From assembly GCF_037908215.1 (NCBI RefSeq), contig NZ_JBBLZC010000021.1, forward strand, positions 1-64,000: a DNA stretch of 64,000 nucleotides. The letters run 5' to 3'. Both the position numbers and the translations under genes were made by a program. The DNA is from Benzoatithermus flavus (GTDB lineage Bacteria; Pseudomonadota; Alphaproteobacteria; Geminicoccales; Geminicoccaceae). The notes below the pieces were generated by a model, which saw only the letters and a list, made by a program, of their open reading frames with translations, was not told the DNA's origin and made no database searches. Shown here piece after piece: positions 17,285-26,548 of the stretch; position 1 is the first letter of the stretch; each line of letters begins with the position of its first letter.

Positions 17285-18316
17285 ATGTTCTCGAGCAAGC
17301 TTTCTCGACGCGCCGTGCTGGCCGCGTCGGTCGTGCTGACGCTGGTCGGGCCCGCAGCCGCCGAGGAGGTCGTCAACATCTACAATTCGCGTCATTACGG
17401 CACGGATCAGCAGCTCTGGGATGGATTCACCAAGGCGACCGGCATTCAGGTCAACGTCGTCGAGGGCACGCACGAGCAGCTCATCCAGCGGATGAAGAGC
17501 GAAGGGGCCAGGAGCCCGGCCGACGTGTTCATCACCGTCGATGCCGGCCGGCTCGCCGAGGCGAGCGGCCTCGGGCTGCTGCAACCGGTCAGGTCGCCCG
17601 TGCTGGAGAAGGCGATTCCGGCGCACCTGCGCGATCCCGACGGCCTGTGGTACGGGCTCGCCATGCGGGCGCGCATCCTGGCCTATGCCAAGGACCGGGT
17701 GAAGCCCGAGGAGCTGAGCACCTACGAGGCGCTCGCCGAGCCCCGGTTCAAGGGCAAGATTCTGGTACGCAGCAGCACCAGCGTCTACAATCTGAGCCTC
17801 GTCGGCTCGATCCTGGCCGCCGATGGGTCTGCGGCCACCGAGAAGTGGTGCGAGGGGCTGGTCGCCAACATGGCCCGCCCGCCCGAGGGCGGCGACACCG
17901 ACCAGCTCAAGGCGGTGGCAGCCGGAGTCGGCGACATCGCGATCTCGAACAGCTACTATCTCGCCCGTCTCGCCGCCTCGGACAAGCCGGTGGACAAGGA
18001 GGTGGCCGAGAAGCTCGCCGTGTTCTTCCCGAATCAGAAGGACCGCGGCACCCACGTCAACGTTTCGGGCGCTGCGGTGCTCAAGACGGCGCCCCACAAG
18101 GACAACGCGGTGAAGCTGCTGGAGTACCTGGCCTCGCCCGAAGCCCAGCGCTACTTCGCCGACGTCAGTCTCGAGTACCCGGCGAACCCTGCGGTCGAGC
18201 CGCATCCTGTGCTTCAGGCCTGGGGACCGTTCAAGCAGGATCCGCTCAACCCGACGCTCTACGCCAAGAATGCCGCCGAGGCGGCGATGATCACCGACCG
18301 CTGCGGCTGGCGGTGA
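17285..18316 (+). CDS. periplasmic Fe(III) ABC transporter substrate-binding protein (FbpA/FutA-like)
   Basis: A 343-residue precursor with signal peptide (SRRAVLAASVVLTLVGPAAA, cut near residue 27). The mature start VVNIYNSRHYGTDQQLWDGF, the ITVDAGRL segment and the tandem tyrosines in ISNSYYLARL are typical of bacterial ferric-iron binding proteins, where tyrosines ligate Fe(III). The ATG at 17285 was chosen because it leads straight into the signal peptide. No FbpB/FbpC permease or ATPase is adjacent, so it is an orphan binding protein. Expected to be iron-repressed, but the operator is not certain. Confidence 0.88.
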   Translation: MFSSKLSRRAVLAASVVLTLVGPAAAEEVVNIYNSRHYGTDQQLWDGFTKATGIQVNVVEGTHEQLIQRMKSEGARSPADVFITVDAGRLAEASGLGLLQPVRSPVLEKAIPAHLRDPDGLWYGLAMRARILAYAKDRVKPEELSTYEALAEPRFKGKILVRSSTSVYNLSLVGSILAADGSAATEKWCEGLVANMARPPEGGDTDQLKAVAAGVGDIAISNSYYLARLAASDKPVDKEVAEKLAVFFPNQKDRGTHVNVSGAAVLKTAPHKDNAVKLLEYLASPEAQRYFADVSLEYPANPAVEPHPVLQAWGPFKQDPLNPTLYAKNAAEAAMITDRCGWR

Positions 18317-19095
18317 CGGCGCGATCCGGCCGACCGATCACACTGCGGCGACCTCGCCGAATGGCCCGGCGAGGTCGCATGACGTCGCTGCGATCGAGGG
18401 GATGCCAGGATCATCGGACGGGCGGGATTTCGATGCTCTCGCCGAGCTCACCCGTAGCGTCACGGCCGGCTGCTCCGTCCTCCTGCGGCACGAGCGCATA
18501 CGGACCATCCCGAGAGATCGTCGCGGAACCTGAACTTCCTCGGCTTCTATCGGATTTCGGACTGGTCGGCCCGAGCGGGCTGCGGGCAACGGCGCAGCCG
18601 CGGCCGGTCGAGTCAGGCGGCGCGGCCCGCCCGCGGCGGTGCTGGTGACGGGCGATCGGGCAGCGGCCATGTCCCTTCCCACCTGCGTTCCGTTCATCCG
18701 ATCGCGCTGCGCGAGGATCTCGCTCGACCTGCCGACCGCCCTTTCCAGCCGAGCATCGGACATTGTCGGCCGGCCCGTCGGCCCGCGGCCGATACGCCCG
18801 CGAAGCGGCCGGCGCCGAGGCGGCGGAGAGTGAGCTGCTGCTCGCCTCGGAGCGGGATCTCGAGCAGGCGATGGAGCATCTCGGCCCGCTTGCGGGCCGT
18901 TCCGGACCGGGAAATGGTCGAGTGATGCCTACCGGCAGGCGCAGACGCGCGCATCTCCTTCGCAAGGACACCTCTCGACCGGTCCCCGAGCCCGCTGCCC
19001 GCATTCACCCGATGGGCCCCGGAGTGATGCCTTGCCGGGTCCGGCGGTTTGTGTCTTTATCCCGGCCGTCCTCGTCTGACCCCGGAGCTTGTCTC
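18317..19095. other. 779-base region without a convincing gene
   Basis: Several frames are open because of high GC, but none has a normal codon pattern or recognisable family. A short plus-strand string near 18610-18660 (PPAAVLVTGDRAAAM) faintly recalls the end of a receiver domain. It could be the trace of a decayed two-component protein, but the flanks do not support it. The last ~100 bases must carry the promoter of the parvulin gene. Confidence 0.5.
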
Positions 19096-19923
19096 ATGCG
19101 CCGTTTCGCGCTCGCCACCACGGCCCTGGCCGTGCTCGTCCTCGCCGGGTCCGCCCGGGCCGAGACGACCGACCCCGTGCTCGCCGTGGTCAACGGCGCC
19201 CAGATCCGCAAGAGCGATCTCGAGGCCGCCTACCAGCAGCTGCCGGAGCAGTATCGGCAGATGCCGCTCGAGCAGATCTACGAGCCGCTCCTCGACCGTG
19301 TGATCGACGGCCGGCTGTTGCTCGCCGAGGCCGAGAAAGAGAATCTGGCCAAGGATCCCAAGGTCCAGGAGGACATCCAGCGGGCGCGGGACAACGTGCT
19401 GCGCGACTCGCTCGTCCAGCGGGTGATCGACCAGGGTACCACCAAGGAGAAGGTCCAGGCGGCCTACGAGGCCATGAAGAGCCAGCCCGGCTTCGCCTAC
19501 GAGGAGGTGCATGCCGAGCACATTCTCGTCGGCAACGAGGCCGACGCTCGAGACGTGCTGAAGCAGCTGGCGAACGGTGCCGACTTTGCGACCGTGGCCA
19601 AGGAGAAGTCGACCGATCCCTCCGCCAAGAGCAACGGCGGCGATCTCGGCTATTTCCGCCGCGAGGCCATGGTGCCGGAGTTCGCGGACGCGGCCTTCTC
19701 CATTCCGCCCGGGACGGTCGGCAAGGACCCGGTCAAGACCCAGTTCGGCTGGCACGTGATCAAGGTCGACGACCGGCGGCAGACCGTGCCGACCCTCGAG
19801 GAGAAAGAGCCGGAGATCAGGGAGCAGCTCGCGCGCCAGCTCGTGGACGAGCTGCTCGCCAACGTCCGCAAGGGGGCGAAGATCGAGCGCTTCAATCTCG
19901 ACGGCACGCCCAAGGCCGAGTGA
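19096..19923 (+). CDS. periplasmic parvulin-type peptidyl-prolyl isomerase
   Basis: A 275-residue PpiC/SurA-like foldase. Signal peptide MRRFALATTALAVLVLAGSARA is followed by a SurA-like N-terminal helical part (VVNGAQIRKSDLEAAYQQLP). The rotamase domain (about residues 130-230) has VHAEHILVGNEADARDVL, DPSAKSNGGDLGYFRREAMVPEF and FGWHVIKVDDRR, including both histidines of the parvulin core. It helps outer-membrane and secreted proteins fold. It lies 28 bases before argJ, an order common in alphaproteobacteria. The ATG at 19096 starts the signal peptide; longer forms lack one. Confidence 0.9.
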   Translation: MRRFALATTALAVLVLAGSARAETTDPVLAVVNGAQIRKSDLEAAYQQLPEQYRQMPLEQIYEPLLDRVIDGRLLLAEAEKENLAKDPKVQEDIQRARDNVLRDSLVQRVIDQGTTKEKVQAAYEAMKSQPGFAYEEVHAEHILVGNEADARDVLKQLANGADFATVAKEKSTDPSAKSNGGDLGYFRREAMVPEFADAAFSIPPGTVGKDPVKTQFGWHVIKVDDRRQTVPTLEEKEPEIREQLARQLVDELLANVRKGAKIERFNLDGTPKAE

Positions 19924-19951
19924 GCAGCGGTGAGCGGAGACCCGTCCGGCC

Positions 19952-21190
19952 ATGGCCAAGATCACCCACCGCTCGCCGCTGGCGCCCGAGCGTTTTCCCA
20001 GGGTCCCGGCCGTAGCCGGGGTCCGCTTCGCCACGCTCGAGGCCGGCATCCGCTATCGTGGCCGCCACGACCTCACGCTGATCGAGCTTGCCCCCGGAAC
20101 CACGGTCGCGGGCGTGTTCACGCGCTCGACCACGGCGGGCCATCCAGTACTCTGGTGCCGTAGGATCCTGCCGCACGGTCGGGCACGGGCGGTCATCGTG
20201 AACGCCGGCAACGCCAACGTCTTCCGCGGGTCCGAGGGCGACGCGGCGGTCCGGGCCGAGGCGGAGGCCGTGGGCCAGGCACTCGGGTGCGCACCGGAGG
20301 AGGTGTTCGTCGCCTCCACCGGCGTCATCGGCGAGCGGCTCCCGGTCGAGAAGATCACGAGCCGGGTAGGTGATCTCGTGGCGGGTCTGGATGCGGGCGG
20401 GATCGAGGCTGCGGCTTGGGCGATCATGACCACCGACACCTTCCCCAAAGGGGCCTTCGCCACTGCCGCCATCGGCGGGGTGCCGGTTACGGTCGCCGGC
20501 ATCGCCAAGGGCTCCGGCATGATCGCCCCTGACATGGCGACCATGCTGGCCTTCGTCGTGACCGACGCGACCGTTCCCGCTCCGGTGCTGCAGCATCTCT
20601 TGAGCGTCGGTGCGGACGCATCGTTCAACGCCATCACCGTCGACAGCGACACGTCCACTTCCGACACGCTCCTCTTGTTCGCGACCGGCAGGGCCCGGAA
20701 CCCGGAGCCGGCAGGCGCCGACGATCCGCTGCTCGAGGGCTTCCGCACGGCGCTGCAGACGGTGCTGACCGATCTCGCGCACCAGGTGGTCAAGGACGGC
20801 GAGGGCGCGCAGAAGTTCATCGCCGTGACGGTCCGGGGTGCCGAGAGCGATGCGTCGGCGCGCCGGATCGGCCTCACGATCGCCAACTCGCCTCTCGTCA
20901 AGACCGCGATCGCGGGCAGCGATGCCAACTGGGGCCGCGTCATCATGGCGGTCGGCAAATCGGGCGAGCCCGTGGCGATGGATCGGCTGGGCGTCGCCTT
21001 CGGTGGCCATGTGGTGGCGCGAGCCGGTGCGGCCGTACCCGACCTCGACGAGGCGCCGGTTGCCCGCCATCTCGCCGGCCGGGAGATCGCGATCGAGGTC
21101 GTCGTCGGCGAGGGTCGGGGTGCTGCCACCGTCTGGACCTGCGATCTCACCCACGGCTACATCGACATCAATGCCGACTACCGCTCTTGA
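19952..21190 (+). CDS. argJ: bifunctional glutamate N-acetyltransferase/amino-acid acetyltransferase
   Basis: A 412-residue arginine biosynthesis enzyme that moves acetyl groups from N-acetylornithine to glutamate. The self-cleavage site is in KGSGMIAPDMATMLAF, where Thr197 (codon 20540-20542) becomes the N-terminal nucleophile of the beta chain. Other family marks are VNAGNANVF, VASTGVIGERLP and the C-terminal NSPLVKTAIAGSDANWGR. The stop codon is overlapped by mutT by 20 bases. Whether it also uses acetyl-CoA (bifunctional form) cannot be settled here. Confidence 0.95.
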   Translation: MAKITHRSPLAPERFPRVPAVAGVRFATLEAGIRYRGRHDLTLIELAPGTTVAGVFTRSTTAGHPVLWCRRILPHGRARAVIVNAGNANVFRGSEGDAAVRAEAEAVGQALGCAPEEVFVASTGVIGERLPVEKITSRVGDLVAGLDAGGIEAAAWAIMTTDTFPKGAFATAAIGGVPVTVAGIAKGSGMIAPDMATMLAFVVTDATVPAPVLQHLLSVGADASFNAITVDSDTSTSDTLLLFATGRARNPEPAGADDPLLEGFRTALQTVLTDLAHQVVKDGEGAQKFIAVTVRGAESDASARRIGLTIANSPLVKTAIAGSDANWGRVIMAVGKSGEPVAMDRLGVAFGGHVVARAGAAVPDLDEAPVARHLAGREIAIEVVVGEGRGAATVWTCDLTHGYIDINADYRS

Positions 21191-21605
21191 GGCCGGGGCG
21201 GAGGAGCGGCGGCTCGTCCTGGTCGCGGCCTGTGCCCTCGTCGATGCCGACGGACGCGTCCTCGTGGCGCAGCGGCCGGAAGGCAGGCCGCTCGCGGGCT
21301 TGTGGGAGTTCCCCGGCGGCAAGCTCCTGCCGGGCGAGACGCCCGAGCGCTGTCTGATCCGCGAGCTCGAGGAGGAACTCGGGGTCGATACCGAGGCGAG
21401 CTGCCTTGCTCCTCTCACCTTCGCCTCGCACGGCTACGAGAGCTTCCATCTGCTGATGCCGCTCTATGTCTGCCGGGTTTGGCGCGGCGAGCCGATCCCG
21501 CGCGAGGGTCAGGCCCTGCGCTGGGTGCGGCCGCGGGCCTTGCGCGATCTGCCCATGCCGCCGGCGGACCTGCCGTTGATCCCGGTCCTCGAAGAGCTGC
21601 TCTAG
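21171..21605 (+). CDS. mutT: MutT-like 8-oxo-dGTP pyrophosphatase (Nudix)
   Basis: A 144-residue Nudix hydrolase that removes oxidised guanine nucleotides. The Nudix box runs from G of GGKLLPGETPE through CLIRELEEELGV, with all REXXEE positions. ACALVDADGRVLVAQRPEGRPLAGLWEFPGGK is the standard MutT entry. The ATG at 21171 lies inside argJ (20-base overlap), which implies translational coupling. Length matches E. coli MutT. Confidence 0.92.
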   Translation: MPTTALEAGAEERRLVLVAACALVDADGRVLVAQRPEGRPLAGLWEFPGGKLLPGETPERCLIRELEEELGVDTEASCLAPLTFASHGYESFHLLMPLYVCRVWRGEPIPREGQALRWVRPRALRDLPMPPADLPLIPVLEELL

Positions 21606-21618
21606 AGGTTCCGGTCCG

Positions 21619-22542
21619 TTGGCCATCATTCTCGGCGTGGCGCTGCCGTTCTTCGCCGTGCTGCTCTGCGGCATGCTCGCGGCCCGGCTGCGCCTCCTCG
21701 ACGAGCCCGGCCTTTTCGGCCTCAACGCCTTCGTGTTCTGGTTCGCGCTGCCGGCGCTCCTGTTCCAGAAGGTCGCCGCCACCCCGTTCGAGCGGCTGAC
21801 CGATGGGACGCTCTATGTCGGCTACGAGGGTAGTTGCCTTCTCGCCTATCTGCTCGTGCTCGTCCTTTTCCGTCGGCTCGGTCGGCGCAGCCTGCCCGAG
21901 GCGGCGATATGCGCCTTCGCCGCGGCCTGGGGCAATGTCGGCTACATGGGCGTGCCGCTCCTGATCGCCGCCTATGGCGAAGGGCGCGCCCTGCCCAGCG
22001 TGCTCGCGGTCGTCCTCGACACGAGCATCCTTCAGACCCTCACCATCCTGCTCATCGAGCACGGCGGCGGGACCGGCAAGGGTGGTGTGCGCGCCGTCGC
22101 CCGTGCGGTCGTGTGCAATCCCCTGATTCTCGCCGTCCTCGCCGGCGGGGTGCTGGCCTGGCTGCGGCTGCCGCTGCCGGCCCCGGTCGCAGGCTTCCTG
22201 GGTCTGCTCGGGCCTGCTGCCGGTCCGGGGGCTCTGTTCGCGCTGGGCGCCACCTTGCGCGGTGGCGCTCTCACCCGTGGCATCGGCCTGATCGGCGCCG
22301 TCACCGCTGCCAAACTCTTGCTGCTGCCGGCGATCGCCTGGCTGCTGCTGCGCGCGGTCCCGGTGCCGTCCGATCTCGCGGCCCCGCTCCTGGTCTCGAC
22401 CGCGCTCCCCACGGCCGCCAGCGTGTTCGTGATCGCCCAGCGCTACCAGGTGCTGGAGCGGCAGGTGGCGGCGATCGTCTTCGCGAGCCATCTCTTGGGC
22501 ATCCTCACCCTCACCGGCGTCCTGGTCCTGCTCGGAACGTAG
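21619..22542 (+). CDS. AEC-family auxin efflux carrier/malonate-type transporter
   Basis: A 307-residue membrane protein with about 10 hydrophobic segments in two five-helix halves. FGLNAFVFWFALPALLFQKVA near the start and the family glycine/asparagine-containing ICAFAAAWGNVGYMGVPLL are characteristic. TTG start 13 bases after mutT. Bacterial AEC proteins carry malonate or other organic anions or amino acids. Malonyl-CoA decarboxylase lies 5 kb away, which is suggestive but not evidence for malonate. Confidence 0.85.
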   Translation: MAIILGVALPFFAVLLCGMLAARLRLLDEPGLFGLNAFVFWFALPALLFQKVAATPFERLTDGTLYVGYEGSCLLAYLLVLVLFRRLGRRSLPEAAICAFAAAWGNVGYMGVPLLIAAYGEGRALPSVLAVVLDTSILQTLTILLIEHGGGTGKGGVRAVARAVVCNPLILAVLAGGVLAWLRLPLPAPVAGFLGLLGPAAGPGALFALGATLRGGALTRGIGLIGAVTAAKLLLLPAIAWLLLRAVPVPSDLAAPLLVSTALPTAASVFVIAQRYQVLERQVAAIVFASHLLGILTLTGVLVLLGT

Positions 22543-22552
22543 CGGCTCCGGC

Positions 22553-23539
22553 TCACAGCTCGCCGATCGCCTCGTACCACCGTGCAGTTCGCGCCGCTCC
22601 CTCGCGGAAGCCCACCCGAGGCTCGAACCCCAGCACACGCTGCGCCTTGCTGCCGTCGAAGTTGAAGCTCTTGAGGAAGAAATCCATCCTGCGCCGATGG
22701 AGCGGCGGCTGGATCCCGAGCGGGCGCAAGCTCGTCTCGAGCACGAGCGCCGCCACCATGAACGGCCAGGCCGGGAGGCGGACCTTGGGCATCGCCCTGC
22801 CGACCGCGGCGGCGATCGCCGCCACCATCTCGTCCGTGGTCACGATGTCGCGGCCCGGCAGCACGAACACCTCGCCCGGTGCGCGAGGATGCTCCGCCGC
22901 CAGGAGCAGGCCTTGCGCCAGATCGTCGACGAAGATCGGATGATGCAGGTTCCTGCCGTCGCCCACGTTGAGGAAGGTGCCCTTGCGGATCGCCCGGAAC
23001 AGCTTCAGGAGACGCCGGTCACCGGGTCCGTAGGTCTCGGAGATGCGGACGGCCACGACCGGCAGCTCGCCCTTGCGCGACAGAACCAGCTCCTCGGCCT
23101 TCAGCTTGGTCCGGCCGTAGATGTTGTCGGGAGCCGGCGGGGTCGTCTCGTCGAGCCGGCCCTGGCGTCTGCCGTAGACCCCGATCGTGCTGCCGTAGAC
23201 GAACCGACCCACGCCCGCCTGCCGGCTCGCTTCGAGCAGCGCCGCCGTGCCGTCCACGTTGACCGAGAAGAAATAGTCGTCCGGGACGTTCATCTCGTGC
23301 TGTGCTGCGGCGAGGTGAATCACCGCATCGACACCTCGGAGCGGCCCGTCCGGCTCGGCAAGCGCCTCGAGCCCCGTCAGCAGCACCTCGATTCCGGCCG
23401 AGCGGAGCTCGTCGTGGTTCGCGGTCTCGGCCGGCGTGTTGCGCATGCCGGTAACGCGGACCTCGTGACCCAGCGCCTTTGCCCATAGCGCGGTGCGCGA
23501 GCCGATGAACCCGGTTCCACCCGTGATCAGCAGCCGCAT
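22553..23539 (-). CDS. NAD-dependent epimerase/dehydratase (extended SDR)
   Basis: A 328-residue enzyme. The NAD-binding site is LLITGGTGFIGSRTALWAK at the N-terminus; the catalytic YXXXK appears as IYGRTKLKAEE after the serine region FVYGSTIGVYG. The C-terminal part has HHPIFVDDLAQGLLLAAEHP, usual for UDP-sugar epimerases and 3-beta-HSD-like proteins. The ATG at 23539 begins right before the Rossmann motif. It is convergent with the AEC gene and divergent from the polysaccharide genes. Substrate likely a nucleotide sugar, by context. Confidence 0.85.
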   Translation of the reverse strand: MRLLITGGTGFIGSRTALWAKALGHEVRVTGMRNTPAETANHDELRSAGIEVLLTGLEALAEPDGPLRGVDAVIHLAAAQHEMNVPDDYFFSVNVDGTAALLEASRQAGVGRFVYGSTIGVYGRRQGRLDETTPPAPDNIYGRTKLKAEELVLSRKGELPVVAVRISETYGPGDRRLLKLFRAIRKGTFLNVGDGRNLHHPIFVDDLAQGLLLAAEHPRAPGEVFVLPGRDIVTTDEMVAAIAAAVGRAMPKVRLPAWPFMVAALVLETSLRPLGIQPPLHRRRMDFFLKSFNFDGSKAQRVLGFEPRVGFREGAARTARWYEAIGEL

Positions 23540-23814
23540 GGCGGCCTCGCACCGCGAGCGAGCGCCGTCGTGCCACCGCGGTCCGGCGGCGCTGCCCGTC
23601 GTTCTGTGCCAAGCGGGCGACGGGTTTCGCACTCCCGGACATGGCTGCATGCTGCGCCGGCGCCAGCCGTAGGGAATGCTGCGCCGTCGCTCGGACGCGA
23701 TCTGCGGATCGCCATCGTGTCTCTCGCCGTTGTCTGCTCCGATCCGGTGATAGCTTCATCATCTTTCAATTTTCTTTCCGCCATGATGGGGCGACCGAAG
23801 CTGCTCGAGGCACG

Positions 23815-24558
23815 ATGCGAACCATCGCCAAAGACGAGACGATCCGCGCCCGCATGGCGCGTGCGCGCACGTCGCCACTCAGGACCTATCAGGAGCTGAC
23901 GGTGGGCGAGGTCGGTCTGCTGCGGCTCTTGAGCTACGAGCTGCGCACCGGCCTGCTCGGACCGTTGCCCGGCGGGCTCGGCTTCCTCCTGCGCAAGCGC
24001 TTCTACCCCGCCCTGTTCGCCGCCTCGGGCTCGGGGCTCGTGATCGGGCGGAACGTCGTCCTGCGTCATCCGGCGCGGATGATGCTCGGCAACGACGTGA
24101 CCATCGACGACAATTGCGTGCTCGACGCGCGCGGCGCGCCTCATGGTAGGTTCGAGCTGGGTAGCGGGGTGCTCGTCAACCGCAACTCGATCATCCAGGC
24201 CAAGGGCGGAGCGCTCACTATCGGCGAGCGGACGTCGATCGGCGCCAATTCGGTCGTCGTCTCGGTCAGCGGGGTGGAGATCGGTCGCGCCGTGCTGATC
24301 GCGGGTGGCTGCTACATCAGCGCCGGCAGCTATCCGGTCGGCGACCTGTCGCGTCCCATCATGGACAACGACGTGGTCAGCAAAGGGCCGATCCGGATCG
24401 GCGACGGCGTGTGGATCGGCACAGCGGCGGTGATCCTGGACGGGGTAACGATCGGGCGCGATGCGGTGATCGGGGCAGGTGCCGTGGTCACCAGGGATGT
24501 GCCGGAGCGGGTGATCGTGGCAGGCGTGCCGGCACGTTCGGTCGGAACGCGTGGCTGA
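23815..24558 (+). CDS. left-handed beta-helix acyltransferase (WbbJ/LacA-like)
   Basis: A 247-residue acyltransferase. After an N-terminal helical segment (residues 1-70) come the hexapeptide repeats: IGRNVVLRHPARMMLGNDVTIDDNC, IGERTSIGANSVVV, IGDGVWIGTAAVILDGVTIGRDAVIGAGAVVTRDVP. The end IVAGVPARSVGTRG is classic for CoA-dependent sugar O- or N-acetyltransferases. First gene of the rightward polysaccharide operon, 37 bases ahead of the asparagine synthase. It probably acetylates a surface sugar; the acceptor is unknown. Confidence 0.85.
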   Translation: MRTIAKDETIRARMARARTSPLRTYQELTVGEVGLLRLLSYELRTGLLGPLPGGLGFLLRKRFYPALFAASGSGLVIGRNVVLRHPARMMLGNDVTIDDNCVLDARGAPHGRFELGSGVLVNRNSIIQAKGGALTIGERTSIGANSVVVSVSGVEIGRAVLIAGGCYISAGSYPVGDLSRPIMDNDVVSKGPIRIGDGVWIGTAAVILDGVTIGRDAVIGAGAVVTRDVPERVIVAGVPARSVGTRG

Positions 24559-24595
24559 CGTCCGGGCGTGTGAGCCAAGCGGAGCGGAACGGGTC

Positions 24596-26548
24596 ATGTG
24601 CGGGATCGCGGGGATCGTCGGAGGCCGCCAGGCCGAGCGGGCCGTAATGGCGCGGATGCTGGACGCGTTGCGCCATCGCGGTCCGGACGACGAGGCGATC
24701 CATGTCGGTCGCGGCGCTACGCTCGGGCATCGCCGGCTGTCGATCATCGATCTCGAAGGCGGCCGGCAGCCGATCGGCAACGAGGACGGCACCCGCTGGA
24801 TCGTCTGCAACGGCGAGATCTACAATTACCGGCCGCTCATGGCCGAGCTCGAGGCGAAAGGCCATCGCTTCTCGACGCGCTCCGACACCGAGGTGGTGCT
24901 CCATCTCTACGAGGAGATGGGTGAAACCTGCGTCGAGCGCCTGCGCGGCATGTATGCCTTCGCGATCTGGGACGAGGTCGAAGGCAAGCTGTTCGCCGCC
25001 CGCGATCATCTCGGCCAGAAACCGCTGTTCTACCGCCTGAACGGCGGCGAGCTCGCCTTCGCCTCGGAGATCAAGGCGCTCCTGACGCTGCTGCCGGGTG
25101 CGCCCGAGCCGGATCTGCGCGCCTTGCGGCAATATCTGGCGCTCCGGATCATCGCGCCGCCGCTCACCATGTTCGAGGGTATCGCCAAGCTGCCGCCGGC
25201 ACACTGTCTGAGCTACAGTCCGGCCCGCGGCTTGCGGATCTGGCGCTATTGGGACCTCGCCTACGAGCCGAAGCTGCGCGGCAACGAGGAGGAGCTCCTG
25301 GCCGCTCTCGAGCAGGAGCTGATCGAATCGGTGCGGCTGCATCTGGTCAGCGACGTGCCGGTCGGAGCGTTCCTGAGCGGCGGGCTCGACTCGACGCTCG
25401 TGCTGGCTCTCGCCCGGACCCGTGCCGCATCCGGCCGGATGCCGACCTTCACGATCGGGCTACCTTATGGTGCCTTCGACGAGGCGCCCTACGCCCGGCT
25501 CGTCGCCGAGCGTTACGGCACCGAGCACCACGAGCAGGTGATGATACCTTCGCTCGTCCAGCACCTGCCGGACCTGATCGATTGCCTCGACGAGCCCTCC
25601 GATCCTCTGTCGGTGTGCTCCTACCTGATCAGCCGGATGGCGAGCCGCCACGTCAAGGTGGTGATCGGTGGGGACGGCGGGGACGAGCTGTTCGGTGGCT
25701 ATGACCGATACTACGGCAATCTGTATGCCGGCTACTACGCGGTGCTGCCGTCGGCCCTGCGACGCCGGGTCGTGGGGCCTCTCCTGCGGCTCGTGCCCGA
25801 CGGTGCCTGGTACAAGAGCAGGGTTCACCAGGTGAAGTGGCTGCATCAGGCTTCGTTCCTGAGCGGGGGCGAGCGCTATGCCCGAACGCTGGGCTACTTC
25901 TACTTCACGCCGGAGCTGATGCAGCGGATCGCCGGTCCGGCACTCGTGACGGATGCCGCGGGCTTCGATCCTTATGCCGCGATCGCCGATGCCTATGCGC
26001 AAGCACCTGCGGAGCATCCGGTCGACAGGATGCTCTATGCCGACAGCCGCATCCGTCTTCCTGACCATCCGGTGATGATTCTCGATCGGACCTCGATGGC
26101 GCACGGACTCGAGGCGCGGGCTCCGTTCATGGACCACGAGGTGGCTGCGTTCGCGGCCCGGCTCCCGACCGAGCTGAAGGTGCGCTGGCGCACACTGCGA
26201 TATGCCCAGCAGCGCCTGTGCCAGCACTATCTGCCGAGCGAGATCCTGGCCCGCAAAAAGCAGGGTTTCTCCTCGGCGCTGCCTTACCTCCTCGCCGAGG
26301 AGTACAGGCTCCTAGAGCGTGCGCTCCTATACGACTCGCTGCTCGTCCGCGACGGCATCCTTGCTGGTAGCGGTATTCAGGAGCTGCTGATACAGCAGGC
26401 GATCGGGCGGGCCGATCACGGCAACCGACTCTGGCTCCTGCTGAATGCGGAAGCCTGGTACAGGATGAAGATCCTCGGCCAGTCACGCGAGGAGCTCGCC
26501 GCCGCCATCGCGCGTCACAAGGCCGCGCCGTCACCTCGAGCGGCATGA
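24596..26548 (+). CDS. asnB: asparagine synthase, glutamine-hydrolysing
   Basis: A 650-residue class II amidotransferase. Cys2 (MCGIAGIVGG) is the glutaminase nucleophile, so the start at 24596 is certain once the Met is removed. The N-terminal domain has RHRGPDDE and HRRLSIIDLEGGRQPI. The synthetase domain starts near residue 210 with the ATP pyrophosphatase loop FLSGGLDSTLVLAL, then VVIGGDGGDELFGGYDRY. In polysaccharide clusters such enzymes often amidate sugar acids or amino-sugar substituents rather than make free asparagine; I infer that here from context. Confidence 0.9.
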   Translation: MCGIAGIVGGRQAERAVMARMLDALRHRGPDDEAIHVGRGATLGHRRLSIIDLEGGRQPIGNEDGTRWIVCNGEIYNYRPLMAELEAKGHRFSTRSDTEVVLHLYEEMGETCVERLRGMYAFAIWDEVEGKLFAARDHLGQKPLFYRLNGGELAFASEIKALLTLLPGAPEPDLRALRQYLALRIIAPPLTMFEGIAKLPPAHCLSYSPARGLRIWRYWDLAYEPKLRGNEEELLAALEQELIESVRLHLVSDVPVGAFLSGGLDSTLVLALARTRAASGRMPTFTIGLPYGAFDEAPYARLVAERYGTEHHEQVMIPSLVQHLPDLIDCLDEPSDPLSVCSYLISRMASRHVKVVIGGDGGDELFGGYDRYYGNLYAGYYAVLPSALRRRVVGPLLRLVPDGAWYKSRVHQVKWLHQASFLSGGERYARTLGYFYFTPELMQRIAGPALVTDAAGFDPYAAIADAYAQAPAEHPVDRMLYADSRIRLPDHPVMILDRTSMAHGLEARAPFMDHEVAAFAARLPTELKVRWRTLRYAQQRLCQHYLPSEILARKKQGFSSALPYLLAEEYRLLERALLYDSLLVRDGILAGSGIQELLIQQAIGRADHGNRLWLLLNAEAWYRMKILGQSREELAAAIARHKAAPSPRAA

